From Haberlea rhodopensis (taxonomy: Eukaryota > Streptophyta > Magnoliopsida > Lamiales > Gesneriaceae), in assembly GCA_907163345.1 (NCBI GenBank), contig CAJQUN010000035.1, positions 1,485,973 to 1,549,972 on the forward strand: DNA of 64,000 bases, read 5' to 3'. Below the pieces are notes generated by a model that did not search any database, was not told the DNA's origin, and saw nothing but the letters and a program-made list of their open reading frames with translations. The translations under genes were made by a program, and so were the position numbers. Positions within the stretch are counted from its first letter, which is position 1. Every line of letters begins with the position of its first letter. Shown here in pieces: positions 10,606-21,640 of the stretch.

Positions 10606-12171
10606 CACAAGAGATAACATCTAACTATGTTTATGCTACTGCTGAAACAATGGGAGATGCAGATATAGCAAATCTGAACTTCAATATCACTTGGGTCTTT
10701 TTAGCTGATCCGAGTTTCTCAACCAAGCCGGAAACTTGGACGTTCCTTATTATAGAGATTGTGTACAGAATTCCAGCTGATTCAGATACATTGACTGTTA
10801 GTGTCGGTTCAGATACGAGTGTTGATGTCATAAATGCAATATTGAATCGTTTAGAAATCATGAAGGTTAGCAATGAGGCCAGAAGCTTGAATGGACTGCT
10901 GTCAGCTGAGACTACTCTCCTTGCGTCACCTCCCAAAATAACAAGACGAGTATTATAATTGGATCTGTGGCTGCATTGGCATTAATAGGATCGTGTTTTT
11001 TCAACTTCGTGGCTCATAGATCAAAGTCTTCCCGTGAAGGAAATTCATGACTCCGACTACGTTTATATGGAAACTCTTTGACTCTGTCAAAAATGTCAAC
11101 TTCTCAAAAGAGTGGTCTCAAAAGAGTGGTACAGCTAGCTGCATATCAATAGCTTCTTCCAATTCAGGTCGGATCTTCATGTTTCAAGAAATAACGGATG
11201 AAACAAACAAATTTGATGAAAAGTTGCTTCTTGGTGTTGGTGGCTTTGGTAAGGTATACAAAGGAACACTCGAAGATGGAACTAGAGTTGCCATCAAACG
11301 AGGAAATCCAAGATCCGAGCAAGGCCTTGCTGAATTTCGCACTGAGATCGAAATGTTATCCAAACTTCGTCGCCACCACTTGGTAATTGGCTATTGTGAC
11401 GAAAGGTGGGAGATGATTCTTGTCTATGAATACATGGCAAATGGGCCTCTACAAAGCCATCTGTATGGAACCGATCTTCCTCCTCTTTCTTGGAAACAGG
11501 CAAACAGCGTTTGGAGACATGCATCGGTGCAGCTCGAGGAATTCATTACCTCCATACAGGAGTGTGGCTCAAAGTATCATTCATCGTGATGTGAAAACAA
11601 CCAATACTCTTGATGGAGTGTGGCTCAAAGTATCATTCATCGTGATGTGAAAACAACCAATACTCTTGATGAAGCTTTTTGAAGCAAAGGTAGCTGGTTT
11701 TGGTCTGTCCAGAACCAAGCCTTCTCTCGATCAAACTCATGTCAGTACAGCCGTAAAAGTCAGCTTCAGATACCTTGATCCTGAATACTTCAGGCAGCAA
11801 CAGGTCGGAAAAATCTGATGTCTATTCGTTCTTATGGAGGTGCTTTGTACAAGACAAGCTTTGAATCCTGTGCTTCAGAGGGAGCAAGTTAACATTGCAG
11901 AATGGGCAATGGCTTGGCAAAAGAAGGAATGCTGGTTCAAATAATGGACAAGAACCTTGTAGGAAAGATTAATCCTGCTTGTTTGAAGAAATTCGCCGAG
12001 ACAGCAGAGAAATGTTTGGCCGTACATGGTATTGATAGGCATTCGATGGGCGACGCTTTGTGGAACCTCGAATGCGCTCTTCAGCTCGCAGAGACGGCTT
12101 CAGCGCTCATAGACCTGAAGAATTACTTCCCCGCCCGGCAGTGGAAGCAGATAAGAAAAGTAATAGTGTAA
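10606..12171 (+). pseudogene. THE1-like: THESEUS1-like receptor kinase (CrRLK1L) fragment, broken
   Basis: The intact family are plasma-membrane cell-wall sensors: two malectin-like domains, one membrane segment, one kinase. This copy starts inside the second malectin domain (Y-A-T-A-E-T-M-G near 10615). It skips about 60 residues, resumes at S-V-G-S-D-T (10800) and crosses a degenerate membrane segment (10955-11015). The kinase domain runs from about 11160. G-V-G-G-F-G-K-V (11233) and A-I-K (11290) survive. L-R-x-H-H-L-V lost two residues, H-R-D-V-K is present twice because of a ~58-bp tandem duplication (11563-11675), and the metal-binding D-F-G has become G-F-G (11700). Several frameshifts and stops follow. 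The C-lobe end is readable at 11902-12110. It cannot make a kinase. It lies within the inverted-repeat element, which fits capture of an intronless gene. Confidence 0.9.
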
Positions 12172-12211
12172 AAATGAAACAAAAGGATAATATTACAATT
12201 TCTAATAAGGA

Positions 12212-13325
12212 TTAAAGTTACGGATTTGTAGACTTGGAGAAGGCCTACGATAAAGTACTAAGGGAGATATTATGGTGGGCTTTGATGAAGAAAAAAGTTC
12301 ACATCAAGTATGTCAATATAATCAAGGACATGTACGACGAAGTAGCATCCAATGTGAGAACGTGCAGTGGGGTGACAAGTGAGTTCTCGATTACTATTGG
12401 ATTGCATCAAGGGTCTACGTTGAGTCCTTTCCTGATCGCTTAGATAACAAAAGACATACAAACTGAATTATCTTGGAACATACTTTTTGCTGACGATGTT
12501 GTGTTAGTCGACGAGACAATGGCAGGGGTAAATGCCAAATTGGAGTTATGGAGAGAAACATTGGAATCAAAGGGTTTTAGATTAAGTATGTCTAAAACGG
12601 AATATATGGAGTGCAGATTTAGTGGACGTTCCTTTCGGGATTCCGGTGTTGCACTCGGTGGTCAAGAGGTATCGATGAGCAGCAAGTTTCGATACCTAGG
12701 TTCAGTTATCCAAAAGGATGAAGAGATTGACAAATGACGTTAGCCACAGGATTCAAGCTGGCTGTTGAAATGGAGAAACGCCACCGGAGTTCTATGCGAT
12801 CGTAATATCCCACGGAAATTGAAGAGAAAGTTTTATAGAACCGCTGTTAGACCCGCAATGTTGTATGGGACGGAATGCTGGGCATCCAAGAGGAATCACA
12901 TCCAAAAGATGAGTGTGGCAGAGATGTGTATGCTTCGTTGGATGTGCGATAAGACCAGAAGAGATAAAATAAGGAACGAAAATATTTGAGCTAAAGTAGG
13001 TGTAGCTTGTATAGAAGAGAAGATGCAAGAAAACCGCTTACGTTGGTTTGGTCATGTTTGATATAGGCCCAAAAGTGCACCTGTGCTTGAGTATAATCCA
13101 TGGATTTCGATCAGTTCACAAGAGCGAGAGGACAACCGAAGAAGACATGACTCGAAGTTATACGCAAAGACTTGGAGTGCAAGGGGATTACAGAAGATAT
13201 GTTGACCGATAGAATCGTTTGGAGAAGACTGACGCATATGTCCGACCCGACATGATTATATCTATTGTTCATATAACCTACACCAATTAATTGGGATTAA
13301 AGGTTTAGTTATTGTTGCTGTAAAT
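12212..13325 (+). mobile_element. Truncated LINE (RTE-like) reverse transcriptase
   Basis: Coding pieces in several frames show non-LTR RT blocks: D-L-E-K-A-Y-D (12228), G-L-H-Q-G-S-x-L-S-P (12405), the catalytic F-A-D-D-V-V (12487), K-T-E-Y-M-E (12595) and R-Y-L-G-S (12690). The tail 'aattaattgggattaaaggtttagttattgttg' resembles the short repeat-rich 3' end of plant RTE elements. The 5' half is missing, as usual after incomplete reverse transcription, and stops and frameshifts disable it. It may have inserted after the receptor-kinase sequence was captured. Confidence 0.85.
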
Positions 13326-13484
13326 TTACTGATTTGTTAATTAAATGACTAAATTGTTGGTGATGAAGATAAAAGACCAAAATTGTTGACAAAAGAAATG
13401 TAAAGGATTAAAACTGCGGATTGGAAACCATGAGGACCAAATTACAGCGGATTGGAAACATACGGGACCAATTTTGCATTTTAC
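13290..13484 (-). repeat. Right terminal inverted repeat
   Basis: Reverse complement of the left end; the outermost ~25 bp match almost perfectly. Confidence 0.75.
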
Positions 13485-14451
13485 CCAAGGTGCCGAAAGT
13501 TTGCTGCCTTGCAAAACTACTAGATATCTATGGAGTTGCAGGTTATATTATCCATTTGCCTCGCAAATTACAAAGGCAGGCCCATAAATTCGCCTCATTT
13601 ATTTAGGCCAACGAACCCAGCTTAGTTCTTGGGGGGTACCCAAGCATTCGAGAAGTTCGTTCAGACATGAAAGCAAATATGTCATAATCATAGACACTTA
13701 CTCCATGGGAGAACACCCAAAAACAAAAATACCCATCTAAAACAAAATAACGAAAACAAGAGCCAAATTCATCTAAAATAGTTCCTGTCTTTACTACTAA
13801 TACTAATAAATACTGGATATCTTATTTCTTCATTGATGCCACAACTTACAATTTCTTGTACACATATCGTCAACAAAGCATACAAAGCTAAAACCGTTAC
13901 TAGACCAAACTTTCTAAAGCAAATACGAGAAGGGCAGCAGCAAATTCATAGCTGATACCACCAAAGTCAAGTCTTCAATTCGGGATCAAGTAAAGCTTCT
14001 CCCAGATTTTCTCAGAGACCCACCGAAGTATCAAAGTACGAAAGCCAAGATCTTTCAGAAAATGGATTCATATTCGATTTCGGCAGTGGCAGAACATCTG
14101 GTAATTTGAGATCAATGGGTCGAAGCAGTAGATTTGCTACCAACCCCACCCCCACTCCGACATAGTTAAAAAACTACAAGCGAGAAATCGAAATCTTCCA
14201 CGAATACACATGATCTAATATAGATAATAAGCAGGTACAATCCACCCTCAACAGCCACGCACGTAAAAGAAAGAGTAACTACCACAATAAATTAAACCAT
14301 TTGTGGTAAATCGCTTCTGAGTTTGTTCATGTTTCCAGATTTAGTAAACCCTCAATCCGTGTCGGAAAAAATATCTACGGATGTGATTCGAGGTATCAAG
14401 GAAATCAGAGCCCATGAAGCAAATTACCCACTGTTCACATCAGATGCATAA
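13485..14451. other. 3' flank of the PNRC-like gene
   Basis: No ORF of note. 14000-14450 probably holds the 3' untranslated region of the minus-strand gene, and the rest is intergenic. Confidence 0.45.
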
Positions 14452-15051
14452 TTAATCGAGACGAAGCAAACGCCTCAAATCTCTGGTAACCGAATCATCA
14501 GATGATTTGATTTTACCATAAACTTGTTGCTTCTTGAAGAACGAAGGAACAGGCACAGATCTAGGAGAAGGTGATGAGTAAAAAGGTGAACCGGCATACC
14601 CATCTCTCGAAGCCTGCATGCTGATCTGCTTCATTACTGCTAACGGTGAGACCGGTTCGATCAGATCTGGTTCGGGAACTGCCAGATCTTCCACCGGTTT
14701 TTGATTTGGAGAAGTAGATTCGGGGTCTCCGCCCTTGATCTTAGAAGTGAGCGAGTCCAACGATTCGCCTCTTCTCAATAGCGTCACCTGGCCCATAACG
14801 AGACCTCTGTTAGTGACGTCATACTTCCGCCGTGGCTCGGGGGATGTTTGTTTCTTCGCAGCCTCCGTCACCGTGTTCATTTTTTTCTTATTCGACTTGG
14901 GAAAAACCTTCCTGTGACCCGTGTGGTTCCCCTTCCGATTCACGGTCAAATTCCCGTTCCCGGGAAGATTCCTCCGGGGATTCAACGGTGTGAATGGAAC
15001 CCGGACTCTTTCAGCCAATAGATCTTGAGGCCGTAAAACCTCCATTCCCAT
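14452..15051 (-). CDS. Conserved plant protein with PNRC-like C-terminus
   Basis: A single exon encoding 199 residues if started at the Met at 15051; the same frame opens at 15075, but M-x-M-E-V-L-R-P-Q-D matches how plant relatives begin. The protein is basic and low in complexity. Residues 3-12 (E-V-L-R-P-Q-D) and the end are the conserved parts: Y-A-G-S-P-F near residue 154, S-P-S-P-R-S-V-P-V-P-S-F-F, and the terminal D-L-R-R-L-L-R-L-D. The G-S-P...S-P-x-x-x-P-x-P-x-F pattern resembles the short PNRC motif that in animals binds decapping activators, so a role in mRNA decay is conceivable; that is inference. No membrane segment or known enzyme domain is visible. The upstream ~250 bp (to 15310) looks like its leader. 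The Tat element sits 400 bp upstream. Confidence 0.75.
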   Translation of the reverse strand: MGMEVLRPQDLLAERVRVPFTPLNPRRNLPGNGNLTVNRKGNHTGHRKVFPKSNKKKMNTVTEAAKKQTSPEPRRKYDVTNRGLVMGQVTLLRRGESLDSLTSKIKGGDPESTSPNQKPVEDLAVPEPDLIEPVSPLAVMKQISMQASRDGYAGSPFYSSPSPRSVPVPSFFKKQQVYGKIKSSDDSVTRDLRRLLRLD

Positions 15052-15442
15052 TCCACCCACGAAATATAAGATCAACGAAAACTATTACACAACACGGAAA
15101 AAAATTCCGATGTTCCAGAAAACAAAATAAAGGTTAATCTGTACGTTGAGAAAAAAAAAATATTCCCCTCTTCTTTTCCTATTTTTGAACAACTCCTCTC
15201 CTTGATCCCTAATTTTCTCTTGAATAAGATATTGGAGAAGAAATAGAGAACTGTGGAGAAGGTTCAACCGACGTTGTTTTATAACCGACAAGAATTGATA
15301 CCATTTCAAATTAGGGTTAGCTCCATTTACTCGGTCTATAATCTATTCAACACCTTATATAATGTTAATAATTTTATTATTATTAATTCATCAAACAGTT
15401 ATTTTATAAGATAATTCTTTTTTATATAAGATAATTCTAATG

Positions 15443-15447
15443 TTAAT
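15443..15447. repeat. Target-site duplication TTAAT, left copy
   Basis: Matches 21180-21184 exactly. Confidence 0.9.
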
Positions 15448-16056
15448 TGATGTCATATGACATATTAACTTCATCGGGTAAAATCTCCTCAATAGCCGAA
15501 CAAGTCATACACCGAGCAGATATCACCGAGCAGGGTTTTACCGAACAGCTGCTAAACCCTCCTCGGTTCTATGGTCAAAGATTAGCGGAAGACCCGGGAG
15601 TAACCAACAAATTAACCGGCGTGAATAAACGTGCAGTAATGGGGCGCGTATTTCTCGGACACGATGAGCTCCAGTCAAGCCACGATCAGAGGACATCGTG
15701 TTCCGGATCCACCGCAAGCCAATCACTAGGAATAGTCCTATAAATACCCGCGGATGTCATCGTAGAGGGGGTTGGATTTTTCTGGGCAAAAAGACTCTGA
15801 ATAAAGCAAATTCATGTCTGTTCAGTCTTTTTTATTATTTCTCAAAAATATTCGTATAAGTCATTGAGCGATTGTAATTTGTGTCCAAAAAGTCTTGTAA
15901 ATCATCAACGTTTATAGTGAAGTTTTATACTGGACTAGGTCCCGTGGTTTTTCTCTCAATTTGAGGGTTTTCCACGTAAAAAATCTTGGTGTGTTTATCT
16001 TTATTTTTCATTAACACTTTATTCTATCTTATACTCAAAAATCACGAGTCACATCA
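15448..16056 (+). repeat. Tat 5' LTR
   Basis: 609 bp, TGATGT...ACATCA. A TATA-like box (tataaatac) lies at 15739-15747. It carries 25 bp not found in the 3' LTR (around 15535). Confidence 0.95.
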
Positions 16057-16074
16057 TTGGCGCCGTCTGTGGGA
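16057..16074 (+). other. Tat primer-binding site
   Basis: ttggcgccgtctgtggga, directly after the LTR. The same site follows the LTR at 23651. Confidence 0.85.
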
Positions 16075-16091
16075 ATCATTCGGGAAGTAAT

Positions 16092-17093
16092 ATGTTATAT
16101 CAGAAAGCCCTTCGGGCAGGATACTATTGGCCTAGTATTAGAGAAAATGCCGAAGAAATTGTTAAAAAATGTAACAATTGCCAGAAACATGCAAATTTAT
16201 CTCATATACCCGCAGAGGTCTTAAATAGCAGTATTACTTCATGTCCCTTCGATCAATGGGGGATGAACATCGTCGGACCTTTTCCTCTTGCCACGGGGCA
16301 AAGAAAATTCCTCCTAGTAGCAGTTGAGTACTTTACTAAATGGGTGGAAGATGAACCTCTAGCAAAAATAACTGAGGAGGAAATCATCAGATTCTTATGG
16401 AGAAGCATAGTATGTCGGTTCGGAATACCGAGGAGAATTATTTCGGATAATGGAAGGTAATTTCAGGGAAAGAAACTACAGGAGTGGTGCGAGGATATGA
16501 CAATCAGGCAAGTATTCACGTCAGTAGCCTATCCACAGTCAAATGGGCAAGTCGAAGTTATTAACCGTATTCTATTACATGGGAATAAGACGAAGCTAGA
16601 AGGGGCCCGAGGAGAATGGGTAAATGAACTACCTGGAGTCTTGTGGGCTTATCGAACAACTCCTCGGGTATCTACAGGGGAAACTCCGTATAGTCTGGTA
16701 TACGGTTCGGAGGCCCTCATTCCAGCGAAAATTGGGGTTGAATCTCTCCCCGTACAATGTTATGATCCAGAGCAGAACGAGGGTAAGAGAATGCAAGAGT
16801 TAGATCAGATTGATCAGCTAAGAGAACAAGCTGTAGCAAGAACAGAGCTATATAAAGTAAGGATTACCAATGCCTATAACCGAAGGGTTCGATCAAGAAC
16901 ATTTCAAGTTGGGGATTTAGTGTTACGAAGAACAAATCCTGCTGGTGAGGTAAAAAAGTTGGCACCCAAATGGGAAGGCCCTTACAAAATCAAGGAAGTG
17001 ATCGGAAGAGAAGCCTACAGGCTGGAGGATCATGAAGGTCGGAAATTGGTAAGACCTTGGAACATTCATAACCTGAAGAAATATTTTGTGTAA
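16092..17093 (+). pseudogene. Tat integrase, inactivated
   Basis: The frame covers the end of the zinc finger (C-x2-C at residues 27-30), the catalytic core and the C-terminal domain ending in K-K-Y-F-V. Two lesions disable it. The first catalytic Asp is replaced by Asn in G-M-N-I-V-G-P-F (codon aac at 16266). An in-frame TAA (16458) stands where the core should continue after S-D-N-G-R, with the sequence resuming in the same frame. The later Glu region (S-N-G-Q-V-E) and the W-E-G-P-Y-K-I motif survive. Nothing upstream of integrase remains. Confidence 0.92.
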
Positions 17094-17170
17094 TCTTTCT
17101 TTTTTATTTTTTTTATGAATTCAGCAGTAATAAAACGAAAGTATTTGATTCATCGAGTTTGTTCGGAATT
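17094..17170 (+). other. Post-pol noncoding segment
   Basis: Short AT-rich spacer between the end of integrase and the tandem array. Confidence 0.4.
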
Positions 17171-18260
17171 CTAATGATTTACTCGTGGGATCGGGATGTT
17201 TGGTCCACGTATAAACATTAAATTATCATCGGTTTACTCGTGGGATCGGGATGTTTGGTCCACGTTTAAACATTAAATTATCATCGGTTTACTCGTGGGA
17301 CCGGGATGTTTGGTCCACGTTTAAACATTAAATTATCATCGGTGTACTCGTGGGATCGGGATGTTTGGTCCACGTTTAAACATTAAATTATCATCGGTTT
17401 ACTCGTGGGATCGGGATGTTTGGTCCACGTTTTAAACATAAAATTGCCTAAGTGTTTATGCTCGGGGTAGCGAGCTTTGTTCGGAATTTTAGTTGTTTAC
17501 TCGTGGGATCAGGATGTTTGGTCCACGTTTTAAACCTAAAATTGCCTAAGTGTTTGTGCTCGGGGTAGCGAGCTTTGTTCGGAATTTTAGTTGTTTACTC
17601 GTGGGATCGGGATGTTTGGTCCTCGTTTTAAACCTAAAAATTGCCTAAGTGTTTGTGCTCGGGGTAGCGAGCTTTGTTCAGAATTTTAGTTGTTTACTCG
17701 TGGGATCGGGATGTTTGGTCCACGTTTTAAACCTAAAATTGCCTAAGTGTTTGTGCTCGGGGTAGCGAGTTTTGTTCGGAATTTTAGTTGTTTACTCGTG
17801 GGATCGGGATGTTTGGTCCACGTTTTAAACCTAAAATTGCCTAAGTGTTTGTGCTCGGGGTAGCGAGCTTTGTTCGCAATTTTAGTTGTTTACTCGTGGG
17901 ATCGGGATGTTTGGTCCACGTTTTAAACCTAAAATTGCCTAAGTGTTTGTGCTCGGGGTAGCGAGTTTTGTTCGGAATTTTAGTTGTTTACTCGTGGGAT
18001 CGGGATGTTTGGTCCACGTTTTAAACCTAAAATTGCCTAAGTGTTTGTGCTCGGGGTAGCGAGCTTTGTTCGGAATGTTAGTTGTTTACCTCGTGGGATC
18101 GGGATGTTTGGTTCACGTTTTAAACCTAAAATTGCCTAAGTATTTATGCTCGGGTAGCGAGCTTTGTTCGGAATTTTAGTTGTTTACTCGTGGGATCGGG
18201 ATGTTTGGTCCACGTTTTAAACCTAAAATTACCTAAGTGTTTGTGCTCGGGATAATAAGT
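17171..18260 (+). repeat. Tandem repeats of 55 bp then 98 bp
   Basis: The word 'actcgtgggatcgggatgtt' recurs at 17181, 17236, 17291, 17346 and 17401 (period 55), then at 17499, 17597, 17696, 17794, 17892, 17990, 18088 and 18186 (period about 98). The longer unit adds a block containing 'gtgctcggggtagcgagc'. The same words make up the arrays at 26580-27525 and 28700-29660. Confidence 0.97.
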
Positions 18261-18333
18261 TTGTTCCGAAATACAAGTAAATGGTTTCATTAATGAAAGA
18301 GAAAGAAATACAAGAAAAGGTAAAAGTTCTACC

Positions 18334-20366
18334 CTACGGCTGGAATAGCTCCTCGGGGAGGCTCTCCAGAGCAGCATTGACGTCAAGGAAATCTTTTGAA
18401 GCTCCTTCGGGAGGGTAGCCTTGAGATCTAAATTGGCCAACGCATGCTTCAAAACCATGATCAAAGAACTTGTAAGCACGATCAGCCACCATGTTGCTAT
18501 ACTCTGGAGACTTCAAAAACTCAACTTTCTTCGAGAGCCAGAGTTCTTCCACACGAGCAACAGTGGAAGATTTCTCTTGAGCAAGCTGCTCGGAGACAGC
18601 TTGATGTTGCTCAGCCAGGGATTTATACTGCTCTGACAAGGTAGAGTTAGCACCTTCCAGATCAGCGGATTTTGTCCGCTCCTCTGCCAGGGCCTGCTCC
18701 GCCTTGTCCCGAGCTGATACCAGGTCCAAATGTCGTTCCTCCAAAAGGCTCACTGTTTTCTTCAGCTCCTCACCCATACCCTCTAGCTGCCTAATGCGCT
18801 TCTGGTTCTGCCCATTAGCCAATCGAACTGAATGAAAACGAGTGAGAAGTTCACCCGCCATCATGTGAGCCTGCATCAGATCGTACATAAAGTTAAAGTA
18901 ATAAATGATTGTATTGTAGAAAGACAAGTGAAACAGATTAATGGGTAAAAGCATTTACCTGAGTAAAGGAGGAAGAGAAGTCGTTCACCAAGTTGCTGAA
19001 AGCTAGTTCCCCGAGGTACTTTCGATCAGCTGAGTTGGGGGTATAGCACAAAATGGAGTGGGAGGCTTTGGGATCGGGTTTTTTCAGTAGTGGAACAGTG
19101 GGGGAGTACGTCCATGAAGGGATATGGTATCTCGTGGTAGGCCGGGACACACCGAGAGCGGGTTGAGAGGAGGCTCGAGGTTCGGAAGGAATAAGGGAAG
19201 AAGAAGTTTTCTTAGAAGGAGGTGCTTGGGGCGAAGAACTTGGACCTTCAGGAGTAGCCCTTTTCTTGCGATGAAGAGCTTGAATCCTCTCGGGTGAAGC
19301 CCTCTCCTCAGAAGGAGTCAAAATCTCAATAGACGGAGGAGGAGCAGGAGTAATAGCAGCCTTAGAAGATTGGTCTTTTTGGCTCTTCTCCTTCAGCTTC
19401 TCGGCCATCCTAGCCTTCATCATTTTTGTTTCTGGAAAGAGCAGAGAAATATTAGTCCGAACATGATAAGTCAAAAGTAAAACGAAGAAGACTGCTTGAA
19501 AAGCACTCACCGAGGGGCACTTTCAAAGATACACCCTTGGGGCTCAACTGGAACAAGTATAGCAGTCCGTCGTCAATAAGCTCCGTCAAATTAAAACATT
19601 GATCGCCAAGTGCACGACGAACCGACAAATACGGTTCCTCCTCAAGGTGACCCTTGACTGACTTGCCCCTCGGGAGATTTTCCCTCCACTCCATAGGGCA
19701 ATCCCAAGGCTGGAGTGGGCGAGCAAAGAAGTAAGAGTTTTTCCAATTTTTTATGGACGATGGATATTTTTTGAGGAAGCCAACCCCTGTCCTTGAGGAA
19801 AAGTAAAAGAGCCCGATCTCTTTCTTATTTAATTGAAAAAAACAATGAAAAAGTTCGGGAGTAGGGGTAAAACCCAGATAAGAAAGTACTATGAAAAAGC
19901 CTGCTAATAGTCGATAACTATTGGGGAATAATTGACTAAGGGACACACAAAAGTAGGAGGCTACTTCAATAAAGAAAGGAGGGATAGGAAAGCGAAGGCC
20001 TCCTCGGAGCTGGTCTATATAAAAAGGAAAATACCCCTTATGGGGTAAGTGAGGACGAGATCCAGAAGGGGGAGCAATAATAGAAGTCCCCTCGGAAATC
20101 CCCCATTTAGTTCGGATATTGATAAGGTGCTGAGTCAATTTAACCTCAGACTCGAAGATCTCGAACCAGGGAACGCGGGCTTTAGCTAAATCTCGCTCTG
20201 TAGCAAGTCTCTGCTCTTGTATATGAGCAGCTGACGCGGCAGAGGAGCTTAGAGTTCTGTCACTATCAGAAGAAGAGGAAGATGATTGAGGAGAGGGGCT
20301 AAGAGCGTCTCCTTCATTGAACCTATCTATCGCTTGCAATGAAGAGTCAGCTGAGGAAGAAATCAT
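18334..20366 (-). CDS. Antisense spliced ORF of the Tat element (gypsy-type transposon domain plus coiled coil)
   Basis: Three exons on the strand opposite to integrase join in frame into 621 residues: 20366-19511, 19431-18959 and 18870-18334. Donors are GTGAGT and GTAAAT, acceptors tttccag and gatgcag, and phases agree. Residues 1-50 are Ser-rich. About 60-285 match the plant 'putative gypsy-type transposon' domain (Transposase_28 type), with the pattern F-Y-I-D-Q-L-R-G-G-L-R-F-P-I-P-P. The middle exon is Pro/Ser-rich and basic. The last exon holds a coiled coil (roughly residues 455-560, many E-x-L/A-x-x heptads) before a conserved S-P-E-Y-S. No stop or frameshift breaks it even though the element's own pol is dead. 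Its function is unknown. Confidence 0.85.
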
Positions 20367-20580
20367 ACTTGGTAATTAAGAAAAGGAAGACTGTGGGGGA
20401 AAGTTGTTCGATCGTCTGGTGCTAGCTCGGAAGCAAAATGCAGCAAAGTAAAAACAAATGAAGAAAAGGGAGAGGTATTTATAGCGGGGACCATATGAAC
20501 AGTCATCCAATCTTCACCGTCCAAAAATAAGAGAATGGACGGTCATAAAACAAGACTTCAAAAGTCTTGTCTTGCTTTAC

Positions 20581-20595
20581 TTTAGGGGGGTGAGG
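20581..20595 (+). other. Tat polypurine tract
   Basis: tttaggggggtgagg, immediately before the 3' LTR. Confidence 0.75.
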
Positions 20596-21179
20596 TGATG
20601 TCATATGACATATTGACTTCCTCGGGTAAAATCTCCTCAATAGCCGAACAAGTCATACACCGAGCAGATAGCACCGAGTACCTCCTCGGTTCTATGGTCA
20701 AAGATTAGCGGAAGACCCGGGAGTAACCAACAAATTAACCGGCGTGAATAAACGTGCAGTAATGGGGCGCGTATTTCTCGGACACGATGGGCTCCAGTCA
20801 AGCCACGATCAGAGGACATCGTGTTCCGGATCCACCGCAAGCCAATCACTAGGAATAGTCCTATAAATACCCACGGATGTCATCGTAGAGGGGGTTGGAT
20901 TTTTCTGGGCAAAAAGACCCCGAAGAGAGCAAATTCATGTTTGTTCGGTCTTTTTTATTATTTCTCAAAAATATTCGTATAAGTCATTGAGCGATTGTAA
21001 TTTGTGTCCAAAAAGTCTTGTAAATCATCAACGTTTATAGTGAAGTTTTATACTGGACTAGGTCCCGTGGTTTTTCTATCAATTTGAGGGTTTTCCACGT
21101 AAAAAATCTTGGTGTGTTTATCGTTATTTTTCATTAACACTTTATTCTACCTTATACTCAAAAATCACGAGTCACATCA
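20596..21179 (+). repeat. Tat 3' LTR
   Basis: 584 bp, the same ends as the 5' LTR; the target duplication follows at once. Confidence 0.95.
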
Positions 21180-21184
21180 TTAAT

Positions 21185-21640
21185 AATTACGATGATATTA
21201 GTTATGTTATTTTACCAATTGTAACTTAGTAATTTTAATTATTTTAATTACTCAGCCAAACAATTTAAACGTGAGTAATTATTAATATTGTAGATAATTC
21301 AATACAACAACAATTAAGTCTTTAATCCCAATAAATCAGGTAGACTATTGTAGATAATCCAATCCGATGTAACATTCATATTGTCCCAATTTCACGAACT
21401 AAATTGACACGTCACTGTTGAAGTGGCACGGCTTGTTTTCCGAGCAAGTCAAATGCTATCTCTGCTCATCCAGTCAACAGTTGCGCAAATCATGGACCTG
21501 ATTCAAGGCCTAGAGAAGACTGTGGACATGTGCTAGTTCCATGCACTGAATGTAGGAGTCACGCGCAAATAAACAAATCTTGTTGGGCCTCCTTCATCTC
21601 TTTTGCTGCTCCTGCTAGTTACATGCAGTAGCGCACATCA
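21185..21640. other. Intergenic
   Basis: AT-rich continuation of the DNA left of the Tat insertion. No gene seen. Confidence 0.45.

Larger units (their letters stand above)
10154..13484. mobile_element. Inverted-repeat element carrying captured gene sequence
   Basis: The segment is bounded by long inverted repeats. The left end, 'aaaatgcaaaattggccccg' and about 180 bp of related words (aattttggtcctcatggtttccaat), reappears inverted at the right end (cgggaccaattttgcatttta). Inside lie a broken THESEUS1-like receptor-kinase sequence and a truncated LINE. No transposase is present, so it is non-autonomous. Long inverted ends plus host gene pieces are the pattern of a Pack-MULE-type element. I do not see a clear 8-9 bp target duplication, so the family is an inference. 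Confidence 0.65.
15448..21179 (+). mobile_element. Tat-lineage Ty3/Gypsy retrotransposon, internally deleted
   Basis: A complete insertion: LTRs 15448-16056 and 20596-21179 both read TGATGT...ACATCA, and the target duplication TTAAT flanks it (15443-15447 and 21180-21184). A primer-binding site (tggcgccgtctgtggg) follows the 5' LTR. Order inside: integrase remnant, tandem repeats, an antisense spliced gene, purine tract, 3' LTR. Gag, protease, RT and RNase H are absent: coding sequence starts in integrase 35 bp after the 5' LTR. Additional antisense ORFs and 3' tandem repeats are known of Tat (Ogre/Retand) elements. The LTRs differ by a 25-bp indel and, by eye, 2-3% substitutions, so the insertion is moderately young. 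Confidence 0.93.

Noticed and set aside
17171..18260. CRISPR-like regular repeats
   Set aside because: The genome is a plant's, the spacers are as repetitive as the repeats, and the array belongs to a Tat retrotransposon.
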